Of a stretch of 21,284 nucleotides of DNA, positions 11,778 to 19,995 are shown piece after piece. A model generated the notes under the pieces. The model saw only the letters and a program-made list of their open reading frames with translations, searched no databases and was not told the origin of the DNA. Within the stretch, counting starts at the first letter, position 1, and every line of letters starts with the position of its first letter. The stretch covers positions 1-21,284 of the forward strand of contig DASULA010000079.1 of NCBI GenBank assembly GCA_036278435.1, written 5' to 3'. Made by a program: the position numbers and the translations under genes. The stretch comes from DASULA01 sp036278435 (GTDB lineage Bacteria; Actinomycetota; Actinomycetes; Mycobacteriales; DASULA01).

Positions 11778-12734
11778 TCACCAGCCGCGTCCGGCGAACC
11801 GCTCGGACTCGGTCAACTCCGCCACGTTTATACCCACCATCGCCTCGCCCAGCCCGCGGGAGACCTTGGCGATCACATCGGCGTCGTCGTGGAACGTGGT
11901 CGCCTTCACGATCGCCGCCGCCCGCCTGGCCGGATCGCCGGACTTGAAGATCCCCGAGCCGACGAACACTCCGTCGGCGCCCAACTGCATCATCATCGCC
12001 GCGTCGGCCGGGGTCGCGATCCCGCCCGCGGTGAACAGCACGACGGGTAGCCGGCCGGCGCGGGCCACCTCGGTCACCAGGTCCAGCGGTGCGGCCAGCT
12101 CCTTTGCCGTGGCGAACAGTTCCTCGGTCGACATGGAGGCCAGCCGCCGGATCTCCGCGCGGATCCGGCGCATGTGCCGGGTCGCCTCGACCACGTTGCC
12201 GGTGCCGGCCTCACCCTTTGAACGGACCATGGCCGCGCCCTCGCCGATGCGGCGCAGGGCCTCACCCAGGTTGGTGGCACCGCAGACGAAAGGCACGGTA
12301 AATGCCCATTTGTCGATATGGTGAGCCTCGTCGGCGGGGGTCAGAACCTCGGACTCGTCCACGTAGTCCACGCCGATCGCCTGCAGGACCCGGGCCTCCA
12401 CGAAGTGGCCGATCCGCGCCTTGGCCATGACCGGGACCGACACCGCGTCGATGATCGACTCCACCATGTCCGGATCACTCATCCGGGCAACCCCACCCTG
12501 GGCCCGGATGTCGGCCGGGACCCGTTCGAGGGCCATCACCGCGACCGCGCCGGCGTCCTCGGCGATCCTGGCCTGCTCCGCGGTGACCACGTCCATGATC
12601 ACGCCGCCCTTGAGCATCTCGGCCATGCCGCGCTTGACCCGTGCGGTCCCGGTGACGGGCTGATCGGACTGCGAGGACGGCGCGGACTGCGCGGACCGTT
12701 CGGTTGCCGAGGGGATCTCTGCGGGCACGGACAC
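11778..12734 (-). CDS. pdxS: Pyridoxal 5'-phosphate synthase lyase subunit PdxS
   Basis: TIM-barrel enzyme making PLP from ribose 5-phosphate, glyceraldehyde 3-phosphate and ammonia from PdxT. From a GTG start at 12734 it has 318 residues. Active-site Asp48 (VIMDVV), Lys105 (VPVMAKARIGH) and Lys173 (RSKGEAGTG) keep the spacing known from the family. The C-terminal part has FTAGGIATPADAAMMMQLG and GSGIFKSG. The N-terminus has a Ser/Ala/Gln-rich extension of about 25 residues before TGTARVKRGMAEMLKGG. GTG was preferred over ATG at 12770 because GGAAAGG (12748-12742) is seven bases before it. It follows the DUF3048 gene by 47 bases, so both may share a transcript. Confidence 0.96.
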   Translation of the reverse strand: MSVPAEIPSATERSAQSAPSSQSDQPVTGTARVKRGMAEMLKGGVIMDVVTAEQARIAEDAGAVAVMALERVPADIRAQGGVARMSDPDMVESIIDAVSVPVMAKARIGHFVEARVLQAIGVDYVDESEVLTPADEAHHIDKWAFTVPFVCGATNLGEALRRIGEGAAMVRSKGEAGTGNVVEATRHMRRIRAEIRRLASMSTEELFATAKELAAPLDLVTEVARAGRLPVVLFTAGGIATPADAAMMMQLGADGVFVGSGIFKSGDPARRAAAIVKATTFHDDADVIAKVSRGLGEAMVGINVAELTESERFAGRGW

Positions 12735-12781
12735 GACAGGGCCTTTCCGGTGAGGGGCGGACGCCCTCATGGTACGGCCCG

Positions 12782-13789
12782 TCAACCAGTGTCGAGCGGG
12801 CTGCCGGTCGGAGCCAGCACGACCCACGCCCCGCCCGGACGCAGAGCCAGCTCCGCGCCGTCGCGGTCGGTGTAGCGGGTCCGGTCCGACGCGCTGGCCC
12901 GGCGCCAGGTGCCCTCGATCATCCGCCCGTCCCGGAAGAGCACGGCCCGGCCGCTGCCGACCGCATGGGTGAACGGCGCCGGGTGGCCGGCCTGGTCGAT
13001 GTCGGTGAAGTCCGGGGTGACCGAGCAGAACTGCACGAGCACGTTGCCGGTGGTGACCGGCTTGCCGTCGGCGCCGGTGACCGTCCTGCCGTCCTGCCGG
13101 CGCACCCACCGGCCGGCCGAGGAGTCCCAGCCGAACTCGACCCTGGTGTTGCCCATGGTCACCGTGAACCGGCTCACCCTGGGGGCCGAGCCGGACGGGC
13201 CGTGGCTGGCCCAGTGCAGGCCGATGTCGCGCACGCCGGCGGCTTTGCCGAGCTTGCCGATCTCACCGGAGAGCGCGCCGACGTCGACCACGAGGTTGTA
13301 GGGGGCGCGGCGGCCGGACTCGCGGTGGTAGGGCTTGGGGTGCGCGTCCACGGAGGCGTCCACCAGCGCGGAGGCACCGAACGTGTCCAGCACTCCGGTC
13401 GAACCGCCGGAGAAGCCCAGCGCCATCGGGCCGAACGGTCCGAGGATCTCCGGGTCGCTGCTGCGCACGCTGCGGACCGGGCCCACCGCCCCGGGCCGAT
13501 GGCTCGCGTAGATCGCGATCAGTCGGGTCAGGCCGCCCTCGGCGCTCTCCACGTACACCAGGTCGGCCGAGCCGAGCCCGAACTGCGGCCGACCCGCCGC
13601 TGTGTCGTCCACCTTGATCCCCAGCACCGGACCGGATGGCCGGCCCGGCTCACCGGTCAACGGGTTGGTGGCCGCCGACTTCGGCGACGAGCTCGGCCGG
13701 TGCCCGCCACCGCCACCTCCACACCCGGCCAGAACCGGCGCGAGGAGCAGTCCGGCGGACAGGACGAGCGCGATCCCCCGACGTCGCAC
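12782..13789 (-). CDS. DUF3048 domain lipoprotein (YerB-like)
   Basis: The 335-residue product begins with a basic n-region, a hydrophobic stretch and the lipobox L20-A-G-C23, so it is probably a lipoprotein on the outer face of the membrane, followed by a Gly/Ser/Pro linker. The rest has the DUF3048 pattern: NPLTGEPG, VLGIKVDDTAAGRPQ, GLGSADLVYVESAEGGLTRLIAIYAS, PVGRSVR-like GPVRSVRSSD, and a C-terminal part with NVLVQF, GSGRAVLFRDGRMIEGTWRR and PGGAWVVLAP. The function of the family is not known. GTG start at 13789 follows GGAGG (13800-13796) by six bases. It lies between a LemA-like gene and pdxS. Confidence 0.85.
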   Translation of the reverse strand: MRRRGIALVLSAGLLLAPVLAGCGGGGGGHRPSSSPKSAATNPLTGEPGRPSGPVLGIKVDDTAAGRPQFGLGSADLVYVESAEGGLTRLIAIYASHRPGAVGPVRSVRSSDPEILGPFGPMALGFSGGSTGVLDTFGASALVDASVDAHPKPYHRESGRRAPYNLVVDVGALSGEIGKLGKAAGVRDIGLHWASHGPSGSAPRVSRFTVTMGNTRVEFGWDSSAGRWVRRQDGRTVTGADGKPVTTGNVLVQFCSVTPDFTDIDQAGHPAPFTHAVGSGRAVLFRDGRMIEGTWRRASASDRTRYTDRDGAELALRPGGAWVVLAPTGSPLDTG

Positions 13790-13806
13790 GATTCCCCTCC
13801 ATGCGA

Positions 13807-13835
13807 TAGATACCGGGTCACAGATACCGGTCACA
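13807..13835 (-). promoter_or_regulatory. Candidate promoter within a 13/14-bp tandem repeat upstream of the DUF3048 gene
   Basis: The plus strand has GATACCGGGTCACA (13809-13822) followed directly by GATACCGGTCACA (13823-13835), the same word with one base removed. On the minus strand TGTGAC (13835-13830) and TATCTA (13812-13807) are 17 bases apart, as -35 and -10 boxes would be, just before the ribosome site. The repeat could instead be a tandem operator. Confidence 0.4.
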
Positions 13836-13849
13836 CCCGGCGGGCACGG

Positions 13850-14350
13850 TCAGGTCGCCGACGGGGTGGTGTCGTCGATCTCGAAAAATGCGGGCACCGG
13901 GCGGCGACCACCGAGCCGGAGCAGCCGGGGCATCCGCCTGCCACGCAGCGACCGGGTGTCACGTACCGCATCGTTGTAGAACCGTCTGGCCAACACCACC
14001 CGGCTCGCCGCATCCCGCAGATCCCGCATCAGATCCGGATCCGACACACCGGCGGGAAGCTCCTGCAACACCCTGCCCAGGTCGTTCTCGGCCGCCTCCC
14101 GGGCACCGTCGTCGGCCTCCAGCGCGGCCCGCGCGGCCGTCTTCATCCGACCGGCCACGGCGGCGTCCAACCGGTCCCCGGCCCGCTCCACCAGAGCCTG
14201 CACGGCCGCCGCCCGGCGCACCAGTTGGGCATCCAGCGAGGCACGCGCCGCATCGGTGCGGGTGTGCAGCCGATCCACCCTGGTCGCGGTCCACATCACC
14301 CAGATGGTCAGCACCACGACAACCGCGACGACCACCACGACGATGCTCAC
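13850..14350 (-). CDS. LemA-like membrane protein
   Basis: A 166-residue protein with one N-terminal membrane helix (about 2-20, very Val-rich) facing a helical, Arg/Ala/Asp-rich domain outside or inside the cell. The segment ARRFYNDAVRDTRSLRGRRMP, placed in the last 50 residues and followed by PAFFEID, matches the LemA signature of a helical bundle ending in RxFYNxxVxxxN and PxxFF. The final Asn of the signature is replaced, and the protein is shorter than many LemA proteins. Function is unknown. GTG start at 14350 has no clear ribosome site and lies 36 bases after pimA, so coupled expression from pimA is plausible. Confidence 0.75.
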   Translation of the reverse strand: MSIVVVVVAVVVVLTIWVMWTATRVDRLHTRTDAARASLDAQLVRRAAAVQALVERAGDRLDAAVAGRMKTAARAALEADDGAREAAENDLGRVLQELPAGVSDPDLMRDLRDAASRVVLARRFYNDAVRDTRSLRGRRMPRLLRLGGRRPVPAFFEIDDTTPSAT

Positions 14351-14386
14351 GCGGCCCGATGCTACGTGGAACGCCCCGACGCCGGA

Positions 14387-15535
14387 TCAGCGCGTTTCAT
14401 CTGGTTCGACCCGGCCAGGTGCGGCCGCAACCACCGTCTCGTACACCCGGATGATCTGCGCCGCCACCACGGACCAGTCATAGTCGGTCACCACGACACG
14501 CCCCCGCGCGACCAGCGTCGCCCGGCCCTCCGGGTCATCCAGCAGGCGGCCCAGCACGCCGGCCAACGCCACGCTGTCGGCGGTCCGGAACAGCGCCCCG
14601 GCCCGGCCGTCGTCAAGCACCCGACGGAACGCGTCGAAGTCGCTGGCCGCGATCGCGGTACCGGCGGCCATCGCCTCCAGCAGGATGATCCCGAAACTCT
14701 CCGCACCGGTGTTGGGGGCGCAGTACACGTCGACCGAGCGCAGCATGCGCGCCTTGTCGCGGTCGCTGACCATGCCCAGCAGGTCGACCCGGTCGGCCAG
14801 CGACCGAGGCAGCCCGGCCCGGAACTCCTCGGCGTCGCCACGCCCGGCCACCACCAGCCGCAGCCCGGGCCGGTCCGGCGCCAACCGGTCGAGCGCGCCG
14901 AGCAACACCCCCATGCCCTTGCGGGGTTCGTCGTAGCGGCCGACGAAGCCGACCGTGCCACCCTCGCGCGGATAACCGGGCAGTGGCGCGGCGGCGGCGA
15001 AGTGCGCCACGTCCACCCCGTTGGGGATCTCCACCGCGTCCCCGCCCAGGTGTTCGACCTGGACCTTGCGGGCCGCCGAGGAGACCGCGATCCGGCCCCG
15101 GATCTTCTCCAGGAACGGCTGGAGCACGCCGTGCGCGGCGGCCAGCGACCGGGACCGCGGGTTGGAGGTGTGGAACGTCGCCACAATCGGCCCGCGGGCG
15201 AGCATGCAGGCCAGCAGCGACACGCTGGGCGCCACCGGCTCGTGGATGTGCAGCACGTCGAACTTGCCGTCCCGCAGCCACCGCCGCACCCGGGCCGCCG
15301 ACACCGGGCCGAACTGCAACCGCGCCACCGAGCCGTTGTAGGGGATCGGGACCGCCCGCCCGGCCGGCACCACATAGGACTGCAACGGGGTGAGCCGGTC
15401 CTCGTCGGCGTCCGCGGGGGCGAGCACCGACACCTGGTGCCCCATCGCGATCAGCACCTCGGCCAGGTCGCGCACGTGCGCCTGCACGCCCCCGGGAATG
15501 TCCCAGGAGTACGGGCAGACCAGGCCGATGCGCAT
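14387..15535 (-). CDS. pimA: GDP-mannose-dependent phosphatidylinositol mannosyltransferase PimA
   Basis: GT-B, family GT4 glycosyltransferase acting at the inner face of the membrane, moving mannose from GDP-mannose to phosphatidylinositol, the first step of PIM synthesis. The 382 residues show the N-terminal loop YSWDIPGGVQAHV (9-21), HIHEP (97-101), TFHT with His122, the donor site VGRYDEPRKGM (198-208, R200 and K206 the likely phosphate contacts), and the retaining-enzyme EX7E motif E279-E287 (NTGAESFGIILLEAMA). It starts one base after the patA stop (TGACATG), so it is in one operon with pgsA and patA, which supply its substrate and use its product. Confidence 0.93.
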   Translation of the reverse strand: MRIGLVCPYSWDIPGGVQAHVRDLAEVLIAMGHQVSVLAPADADEDRLTPLQSYVVPAGRAVPIPYNGSVARLQFGPVSAARVRRWLRDGKFDVLHIHEPVAPSVSLLACMLARGPIVATFHTSNPRSRSLAAAHGVLQPFLEKIRGRIAVSSAARKVQVEHLGGDAVEIPNGVDVAHFAAAAPLPGYPREGGTVGFVGRYDEPRKGMGVLLGALDRLAPDRPGLRLVVAGRGDAEEFRAGLPRSLADRVDLLGMVSDRDKARMLRSVDVYCAPNTGAESFGIILLEAMAAGTAIAASDFDAFRRVLDDGRAGALFRTADSVALAGVLGRLLDDPEGRATLVARGRVVVTDYDWSVVAAQIIRVYETVVAAAPGRVEPDETR

Positions 15536-15536
15536 G

Positions 15537-16514
15537 TCAGTGCGGGTCCGCGGAGGCGGATCGCGGTCCGGCGGCGCCGGTGCCGGACCGCACGGGTAGG
15601 TCGGCCAGCCACAGCCGTTGCAGCATGTGCCAGTCCGCCGGGTGCTCGGCGATCTCCTCGGCGAACGCGTCGGCGACCCGTTGGGTGACCGCCGCGACCT
15701 TCTCCCGCAGGCTCCCGGAGTCCGGTATCGGTACCGGCGGGTGGATGTTCTGGCCCCAGCCGTCGGGTTCGTGCCACAGCCCGACCGGCAGCAGCGCGGC
15801 CCCGGTCCGGACCGCGAGATAGGCCGGCCCGGCCGGCATCTTGGCCCGCTCGCCGAACAGGTCCACCTCGATGCCCGAGGCGGTCAGGTCCCGGTCGCCG
15901 ACCAGGCACACCGTCCCGCCGTCCCGCAACCGGCGGATCAGGATGTCGGCCGGAGAGTGCGCGCCGCCGGTGAGCGGCAGCACCTCCATGCCGAGTTTGC
16001 GCCGGTAGGCCATGAACCGGTCGAACAGCGACTCGGGCCGCAGCCGCTCGGCGACGGTGGTGAACGGCTGCCCGCGCTCGATCAGCCACACCCCGGCGGC
16101 GTCGTAGTTGCCCATGTGCGGCAGCACCAGGATCACGCCCCGGCCCGCGGCGTGGGCTCGGTCGATGTGTTCGGCGCCCCGACAGTTGCGCTCCACCCCC
16201 GCGGCGACCCGATCCCGGGCCATCACCGGCAGCCGGAACGTCTCCAGCCAGTACCGCGCGTAGGACTGGACGGCCCGCCCGGTCAACCGGTCCAGTTCCG
16301 GCTCGGACATTCCCGGCCCGACCACTCTGCGCAGGTTGCCCCGCAGCCTGCGCACCCCGGCGCCCTGCCGGCGGAACGCCACCTGCCCGGCCCGCGCGAA
16401 CAGCCACCGCGCCACCGGCTCGGGCAGCGCCCTGACCAGGATCCACCCGGCCGCGTACCCCCGGTCGGCAAGGTGGTCCCGCACCGTGCGGGCCGCGCCC
16501 ACGGCGGCGGTCAT
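15537..16514 (-). CDS. patA: Phosphatidylinositol mannoside acyltransferase (LpxL/HtrB family)
   Basis: Transfers an acyl chain to the mannose of PIM1/PIM2 at the inner membrane face. The 325 residues have the catalytic HX4D motif H133-MGNY-D138, and GDRDLTASGIEVDLFGERAKMPAGPA further on, both typical of the lysophospholipid acyltransferase superfamily. The ATG at 16514 overlaps the pgsA TGA by four bases. Identity with PatA rests on the family plus position between pgsA and pimA, which mirrors mycobacteria. A longer upstream open frame to 17351 is not used, since it would run through pgsA. Confidence 0.92.
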   Translation of the reverse strand: MTAAVGAARTVRDHLADRGYAAGWILVRALPEPVARWLFARAGQVAFRRQGAGVRRLRGNLRRVVGPGMSEPELDRLTGRAVQSYARYWLETFRLPVMARDRVAAGVERNCRGAEHIDRAHAAGRGVILVLPHMGNYDAAGVWLIERGQPFTTVAERLRPESLFDRFMAYRRKLGMEVLPLTGGAHSPADILIRRLRDGGTVCLVGDRDLTASGIEVDLFGERAKMPAGPAYLAVRTGAALLPVGLWHEPDGWGQNIHPPVPIPDSGSLREKVAAVTQRVADAFAEEIAEHPADWHMLQRLWLADLPVRSGTGAAGPRSASADPH

Positions 16515-17143
16515 CCGGCGGCCTTGCCGGGCCCGACCGCGTCCAGCGCCGACTGGCGGTGCACCTCGACCAGACGCTGCGCCACCGTCACGGTGGTCGC
16601 GCCGACCAGGAACCACAGCGTGACGGCCAGTACGTAGGGCACTCCGAACCCCTCCAGCCCGGTGCCGACCAGCACGATGATCAGCCGCTCGGCCCGCTCG
16701 GCGAACCCGACGTCGCAGCTCAGCCCCAGCCCCTCGGCCCGGGCCTTGATGTAGGAGGTGAGCACGCCCATCACCAGGCACAGCAGCGCGGCCAGTGCCA
16801 GCGGGCGACTGTCTCCGGATCCGAGGAACCACCAGGTGAGCGTGCCGAACAGGGCCGCGTCGACGGCCCGGTCGCAGGTCGAGTCGAGCAGTGCACCGAA
16901 CTTCGACGACACACCGCGGGCCCGAGCCACCGCCCCGTCGACCATGTCCAGCATCACGAAGAACCAGACCACGAACGTGCCGGCCAAAAACGAGCCCCGG
17001 CCGAAGAGAGCCACGGCCGCCGCGACCGCGCCGAGGGTGCCGACCACGGTCACCCCGTCTGGGGTGACCCCGGCTCCGGCCAGTCGACTCCCGAGGGGCG
17101 CCAGCGCCTTGGAGAGCGAAGCGCGGGCGAAGATGTTGAGCAT
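16511..17143 (-). CDS. pgsA: CDP-alcohol phosphatidyltransferase (phosphatidylinositol phosphate synthase)
   Basis: Integral membrane enzyme. The 210 residues contain the complete CDP-alcohol phosphotransferase motif D66-X2-D69-G70-X2-A73-R74-X8-G83-X3-D87-X3-D91 and about six hydrophobic segments. In this operon it most likely joins inositol 3-phosphate to CDP-diacylglycerol, giving PI phosphate, the precursor for PatA and PimA products. The ATG at 17143 was chosen because MLNIFARASLSK matches the family start, and GGACAGG lies just upstream. The HIT-family gene often found before pgsA is absent here, and about 500 bases without a gene separate it from the divergent EF-G2 gene. Confidence 0.92.
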   Translation of the reverse strand: MLNIFARASLSKALAPLGSRLAGAGVTPDGVTVVGTLGAVAAAVALFGRGSFLAGTFVVWFFVMLDMVDGAVARARGVSSKFGALLDSTCDRAVDAALFGTLTWWFLGSGDSRPLALAALLCLVMGVLTSYIKARAEGLGLSCDVGFAERAERLIIVLVGTGLEGFGVPYVLAVTLWFLVGATTVTVAQRLVEVHRQSALDAVGPGKAAG

Positions 17144-17403
17144 GCCTGTCCGTTCTCGCCGAATGAGAGGGTCCGTGGGTAGGACGCCCCACCTGCGGGC
17201 GCTCCACGACAGTGCACACGATATCGCCGTGCCCCGGTGTGCTCGGCGGTGCGACCGGGTCGGCCCGACCCGGACCCATCCGGGCGGCGCCGTACCGCAC
17301 GGGTGCGTCCGGATCCCGCACCCAGTGTGGCGACCTGGCCACTCCGACCACGCCACAGGTCGGACATCTAACTGGATATCAGGTCTGCCAGTCGGCCGCG
17401 CCG

Positions 17404-17434
17404 GGAAACCGGGTCCCGGCGACCCGGTGGTTCC
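17404..17434. repeat. Inverted repeat (hairpin) upstream of EF-G2
   Basis: GGAAACCGGGTC (17404-17415), a five-base loop, GACCCGGT (17421-17428), two bulged bases and TTCC (17431-17434). The stem is 12 bp with a bulge, about 207 bases before the EF-G2 start. It could be an attenuator, an operator or a terminator of antisense transcription. Confidence 0.45.
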
Positions 17435-17474
17435 GACAATCTTCCGTTCGACTCGCCGCATGCCCGCCGAAGGG

Positions 17475-17504
17475 TTGTCGAGCGCCGGTCTGAGGGTGTC
17501 GAAT
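17475..17504 (+). promoter_or_regulatory. Weak promoter candidate for EF-G2
   Basis: TTGTCG (17475-17480) and TCGAAT (17499-17504) match four of six bases each of the -35 and -10 consensus with an 18-base spacer. In GC-rich DNA this could be chance. Confidence 0.2.
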
Positions 17505-17640
17505 CGCAACCGTGCCGCGCGACGAGGTGTACGCCGGCACACGTGGGGCTGCCCGGGGCCAGGCAACCTCGCGTCCTGGGGAGACGGTCCGAGCCGCCCC
17601 ACGGGACGACTCGCGGATGACTCGCTCGTAGGAGGCGACC

Positions 17641-19794
17641 ATGGCTGGCAGATCATCGGAGAAGGGGTCGGCTGCCGAAATCGCGGCCGTGGACAACCCG
17701 GACAGGGTTCGCAACGTCGCGGTCGTGGGCCATGCCGGCGCGGGAAAGACCACGCTGGTCGAGGCGCTGCTGGCCGCGACCGGAACGATCTCCCGGATGG
17801 GTTCGGTGACCGAGGGCACCACGGTGTCTGACTCCGACCCGGCCGAGATGCGCCAACAGCGCTCGGTCTCGCTGGCGTGCGCCCCGATCGAACACGACGG
17901 CGTCAGGATCAACCTGCTCGACACCCCCGGCTACGCCGACTTCGTGGGCGAGCTTCGGGCCGGGCTGCGCGCCGCCGACGCCGCCCTGTTCGTGGTGTCG
18001 GCCGTCGACGGGGTGGACGCCGCCACCGTGGCACTGTGGGAGGAGTGCGCCGCGGTGGGCATGCCGCGTGCCGTGGTGGTGAGCCGGCTGGACCATCAAC
18101 GCGCCGACTTCGACGAGGCCGTGGCGGTGTGCGCGCGCGTCTTCGGTGACGGGGTGCTTCCGCTGTACCTGCCGATGGCCGGTGACGACGGCGGAATCGC
18201 CGGGGTGATCGGGCTGCTGTCCCGCAGGATCTACGACTACTCCCCCGGCGGTTACCCGCCCAAGGAACGCGACCCCGAGCCGGCGCACCTGGAACTCATC
18301 GAGGAGGCCCGCAACAGCCTGATCGAGGGGATCATCGCCGAGAGCGAGGACGAGTCGCTGATGGACCGTTACCTCGGCGGCGAGGACCTGGACCTACAGA
18401 CGCTGACCGCCGACCTGGAGACCGCGCTGGCCCGCGGCTCGTTCCATCCGGTGCTGCCGACCTGCGCGGTGAGCGGAGTGGGGATCGGGGAGGTTCTGGA
18501 GGTGCTCGTCGGGGGTTTCCCGTCCCCGGTCGAACGCGAACTGCCCGCGGTGACCAGGGTGGACGACCGGCCACACGACCCGCTGACCGCCGACCCGGCC
18601 GGCCCGCTGGTGGCCGAGGTCATCAAGACCACGGTGGACCCCTACGTGGGCCGGGTGTCGCTGGTGCGGGTGTTCTCCGGAACGCTGCAACCAGACACCC
18701 CGATCCACGTGTCCGGGCACGGGCTGGCCGCGCGCGGGCACGACGACCACGACGCCGACGAGCGCCTCGGGCACCTGTTCTCCCCGCTTGGCGCGACCCT
18801 GCGCCCGGTGTCCAGGTCCGTCGCGGGCGATATCTGCGCGATCACCAAGCTGACCTCGGCGGAGACCGGCGACACCATCTCGGCCAAGGATGATCCGATA
18901 CTGGTCGCCTCCTGGGACATGCCCGAACCGCTGCTGCCGATCGCCGTGCAGGCCAAGTCCCGCGGCGACGAGGACTCGCTGGCCAAGGGGCTGACCAAGC
19001 TCACCGCGGGCGACCCGACGCTGCGGTTGGAGCGCAACCCGGAGACCCACCAGCTCATCCTGTGGTGCATGGGCGAGGCGCACGCCGACGTGCTGCTGGA
19101 CCGGCTCCGCGAGCAGGGCACCGAACTGGAGACGGTGCCGGTGGTGGTGCCGCTGCGTGAGACGTTCGGCGGAAAAGCCTCCGGGCACGGCCGGCACGTC
19201 AAGCAGTCCGGCGGGCACGGACAGTACGCGGTCTGCGACATCGAGGTCGAACCGCTCCCCCGCGGCAGCGGCTTCGAGTTCGTGGACAGGATCGTCGGCG
19301 GGTCGGTCCCCAACCAGTTCATCCCGTCGGTGGAGAAGGGCGTGCGGGCCCAGATGGAACGCGGCGTGGTCGCCGGTTTCCCGATGGTGGACATCCGGGT
19401 GACGCTGGTGGACGGCAAGGCGCACAGCGTCGACTCCTCCGACGCGGCGTTCCAGACCGCCGGCTCGCTCGCACTGCGCGAGGCGATCAGGGCCACCAAG
19501 GTGCTGCTGCTCGAACCGGTGCACGCGGTCGAGGTGCTGGTGCCCGACGAGCACGTCGGCTCGGTGATGAGCGACCTGTCCGGGCGGCGTGGCCGGGTGA
19601 CCGGCACCGAGTCGGTGGGTAACGAGCGCAGCCTGGTCCGCGCCGAAGTACCCGAGACCGAACTGGTCCGCTACGCGGTCGACCTGCGGTCGCTGACCGC
19701 CGGAACCGGCCGGTTCAGCCGCAACTACCTGCGGCACGATCCGATGCCCGACCACGAGGCGCAGAAGGCCCTGGCCGCGCTGGCCGCTTCCTGA
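17641..19794 (+). CDS. fusA2: Elongation factor G-like GTPase EF-G2
   Basis: A 717-residue translational GTPase of the actinobacterial EF-G-like group, parallel to essential EF-G; its role at the ribosome is not established. G1 is GHAGAGKTT (30-38), G3 is DTPGYADF (94-101), but the G2 region reads QQRSVSL instead of RGITI, and G4 reads SRLD (148-151) instead of NKxD. Domains II to V follow, including SGGHGQYAVCDIEVEP and SDAAFQTAGSLALREA. The ATG follows AGGAGG (17630-17635) by five bases. The first 20 residues are low complexity. It is divergent from the pgsA operon and is followed by a strong hairpin. Confidence 0.93.
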   Translation: MAGRSSEKGSAAEIAAVDNPDRVRNVAVVGHAGAGKTTLVEALLAATGTISRMGSVTEGTTVSDSDPAEMRQQRSVSLACAPIEHDGVRINLLDTPGYADFVGELRAGLRAADAALFVVSAVDGVDAATVALWEECAAVGMPRAVVVSRLDHQRADFDEAVAVCARVFGDGVLPLYLPMAGDDGGIAGVIGLLSRRIYDYSPGGYPPKERDPEPAHLELIEEARNSLIEGIIAESEDESLMDRYLGGEDLDLQTLTADLETALARGSFHPVLPTCAVSGVGIGEVLEVLVGGFPSPVERELPAVTRVDDRPHDPLTADPAGPLVAEVIKTTVDPYVGRVSLVRVFSGTLQPDTPIHVSGHGLAARGHDDHDADERLGHLFSPLGATLRPVSRSVAGDICAITKLTSAETGDTISAKDDPILVASWDMPEPLLPIAVQAKSRGDEDSLAKGLTKLTAGDPTLRLERNPETHQLILWCMGEAHADVLLDRLREQGTELETVPVVVPLRETFGGKASGHGRHVKQSGGHGQYAVCDIEVEPLPRGSGFEFVDRIVGGSVPNQFIPSVEKGVRAQMERGVVAGFPMVDIRVTLVDGKAHSVDSSDAAFQTAGSLALREAIRATKVLLLEPVHAVEVLVPDEHVGSVMSDLSGRRGRVTGTESVGNERSLVRAEVPETELVRYAVDLRSLTAGTGRFSRNYLRHDPMPDHEAQKALAALAAS

Positions 19795-19812
19795 CCCACC
19801 GTCCGCCGGTCT

Positions 19813-19850
19813 TTACACGTGAGGTCTTCACGCGAAGGCCTCACGTGTAA
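19813..19850 (+). terminator. Strong 17-bp hairpin terminator downstream of EF-G2
   Basis: The left arm 19813-19829 and right arm 19834-19850 pair as 12 bp (TTACACGTGAGG / CCTCACGTGTAA), a T-G wobble, and 4 bp (CTTC / GAAG) around an ACGC loop. It starts 18 bases after the EF-G2 stop. There is no long U-tract after it, which is usual for actinobacteria. The outer part contains two symmetrical CACGTG words. Confidence 0.8.
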
Positions 19851-19995
19851 CCGCCTTTCCAGGGCGGATTCTGGTAGGGCGACCCCGACCGGGGCGGCTT
19901 CGGCCGCGATCCGGTTCGGTGGATGTCAACGCGCGCGCTCTGGTCGGCGTCCACTCCTGCATCCACCGGCGTTCGGTGGGGCATGGGGGAATGTC

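Larger units (their letters stand above)
17144..17640. other. Divergent intergenic region, pgsA / EF-G2
   Basis: About 500 bases with no gene that I can support; open frames here have no recognisable product or ribosome site. It must hold promoters for both directions. It contains the hairpin at 17404-17434 and a weak promoter candidate at 17475-17504. Confidence 0.6.

Noticed and set aside
9835..12324. An 829-residue open frame on the plus strand.
   Set aside because: It crosses the end of the hypothetical gene and runs antisense to yebC, pdxT and pdxS, with shadow composition and no domain.
12735..12781. Possible PLP or B6-linked riboswitch or MocR/PdxR regulator site before pdxS.
   Set aside because: The gap is only 47 bases and contains the pdxS ribosome site; no known leader structure or regulator gene is present.
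12704..15688. A 994-residue open frame on the plus strand.
   Set aside because: It is antisense to pdxS, DUF3048, LemA-like and pimA genes, has His/Arg/Gly/Pro-rich content typical of a GC-rich shadow, and no recognisable domain.
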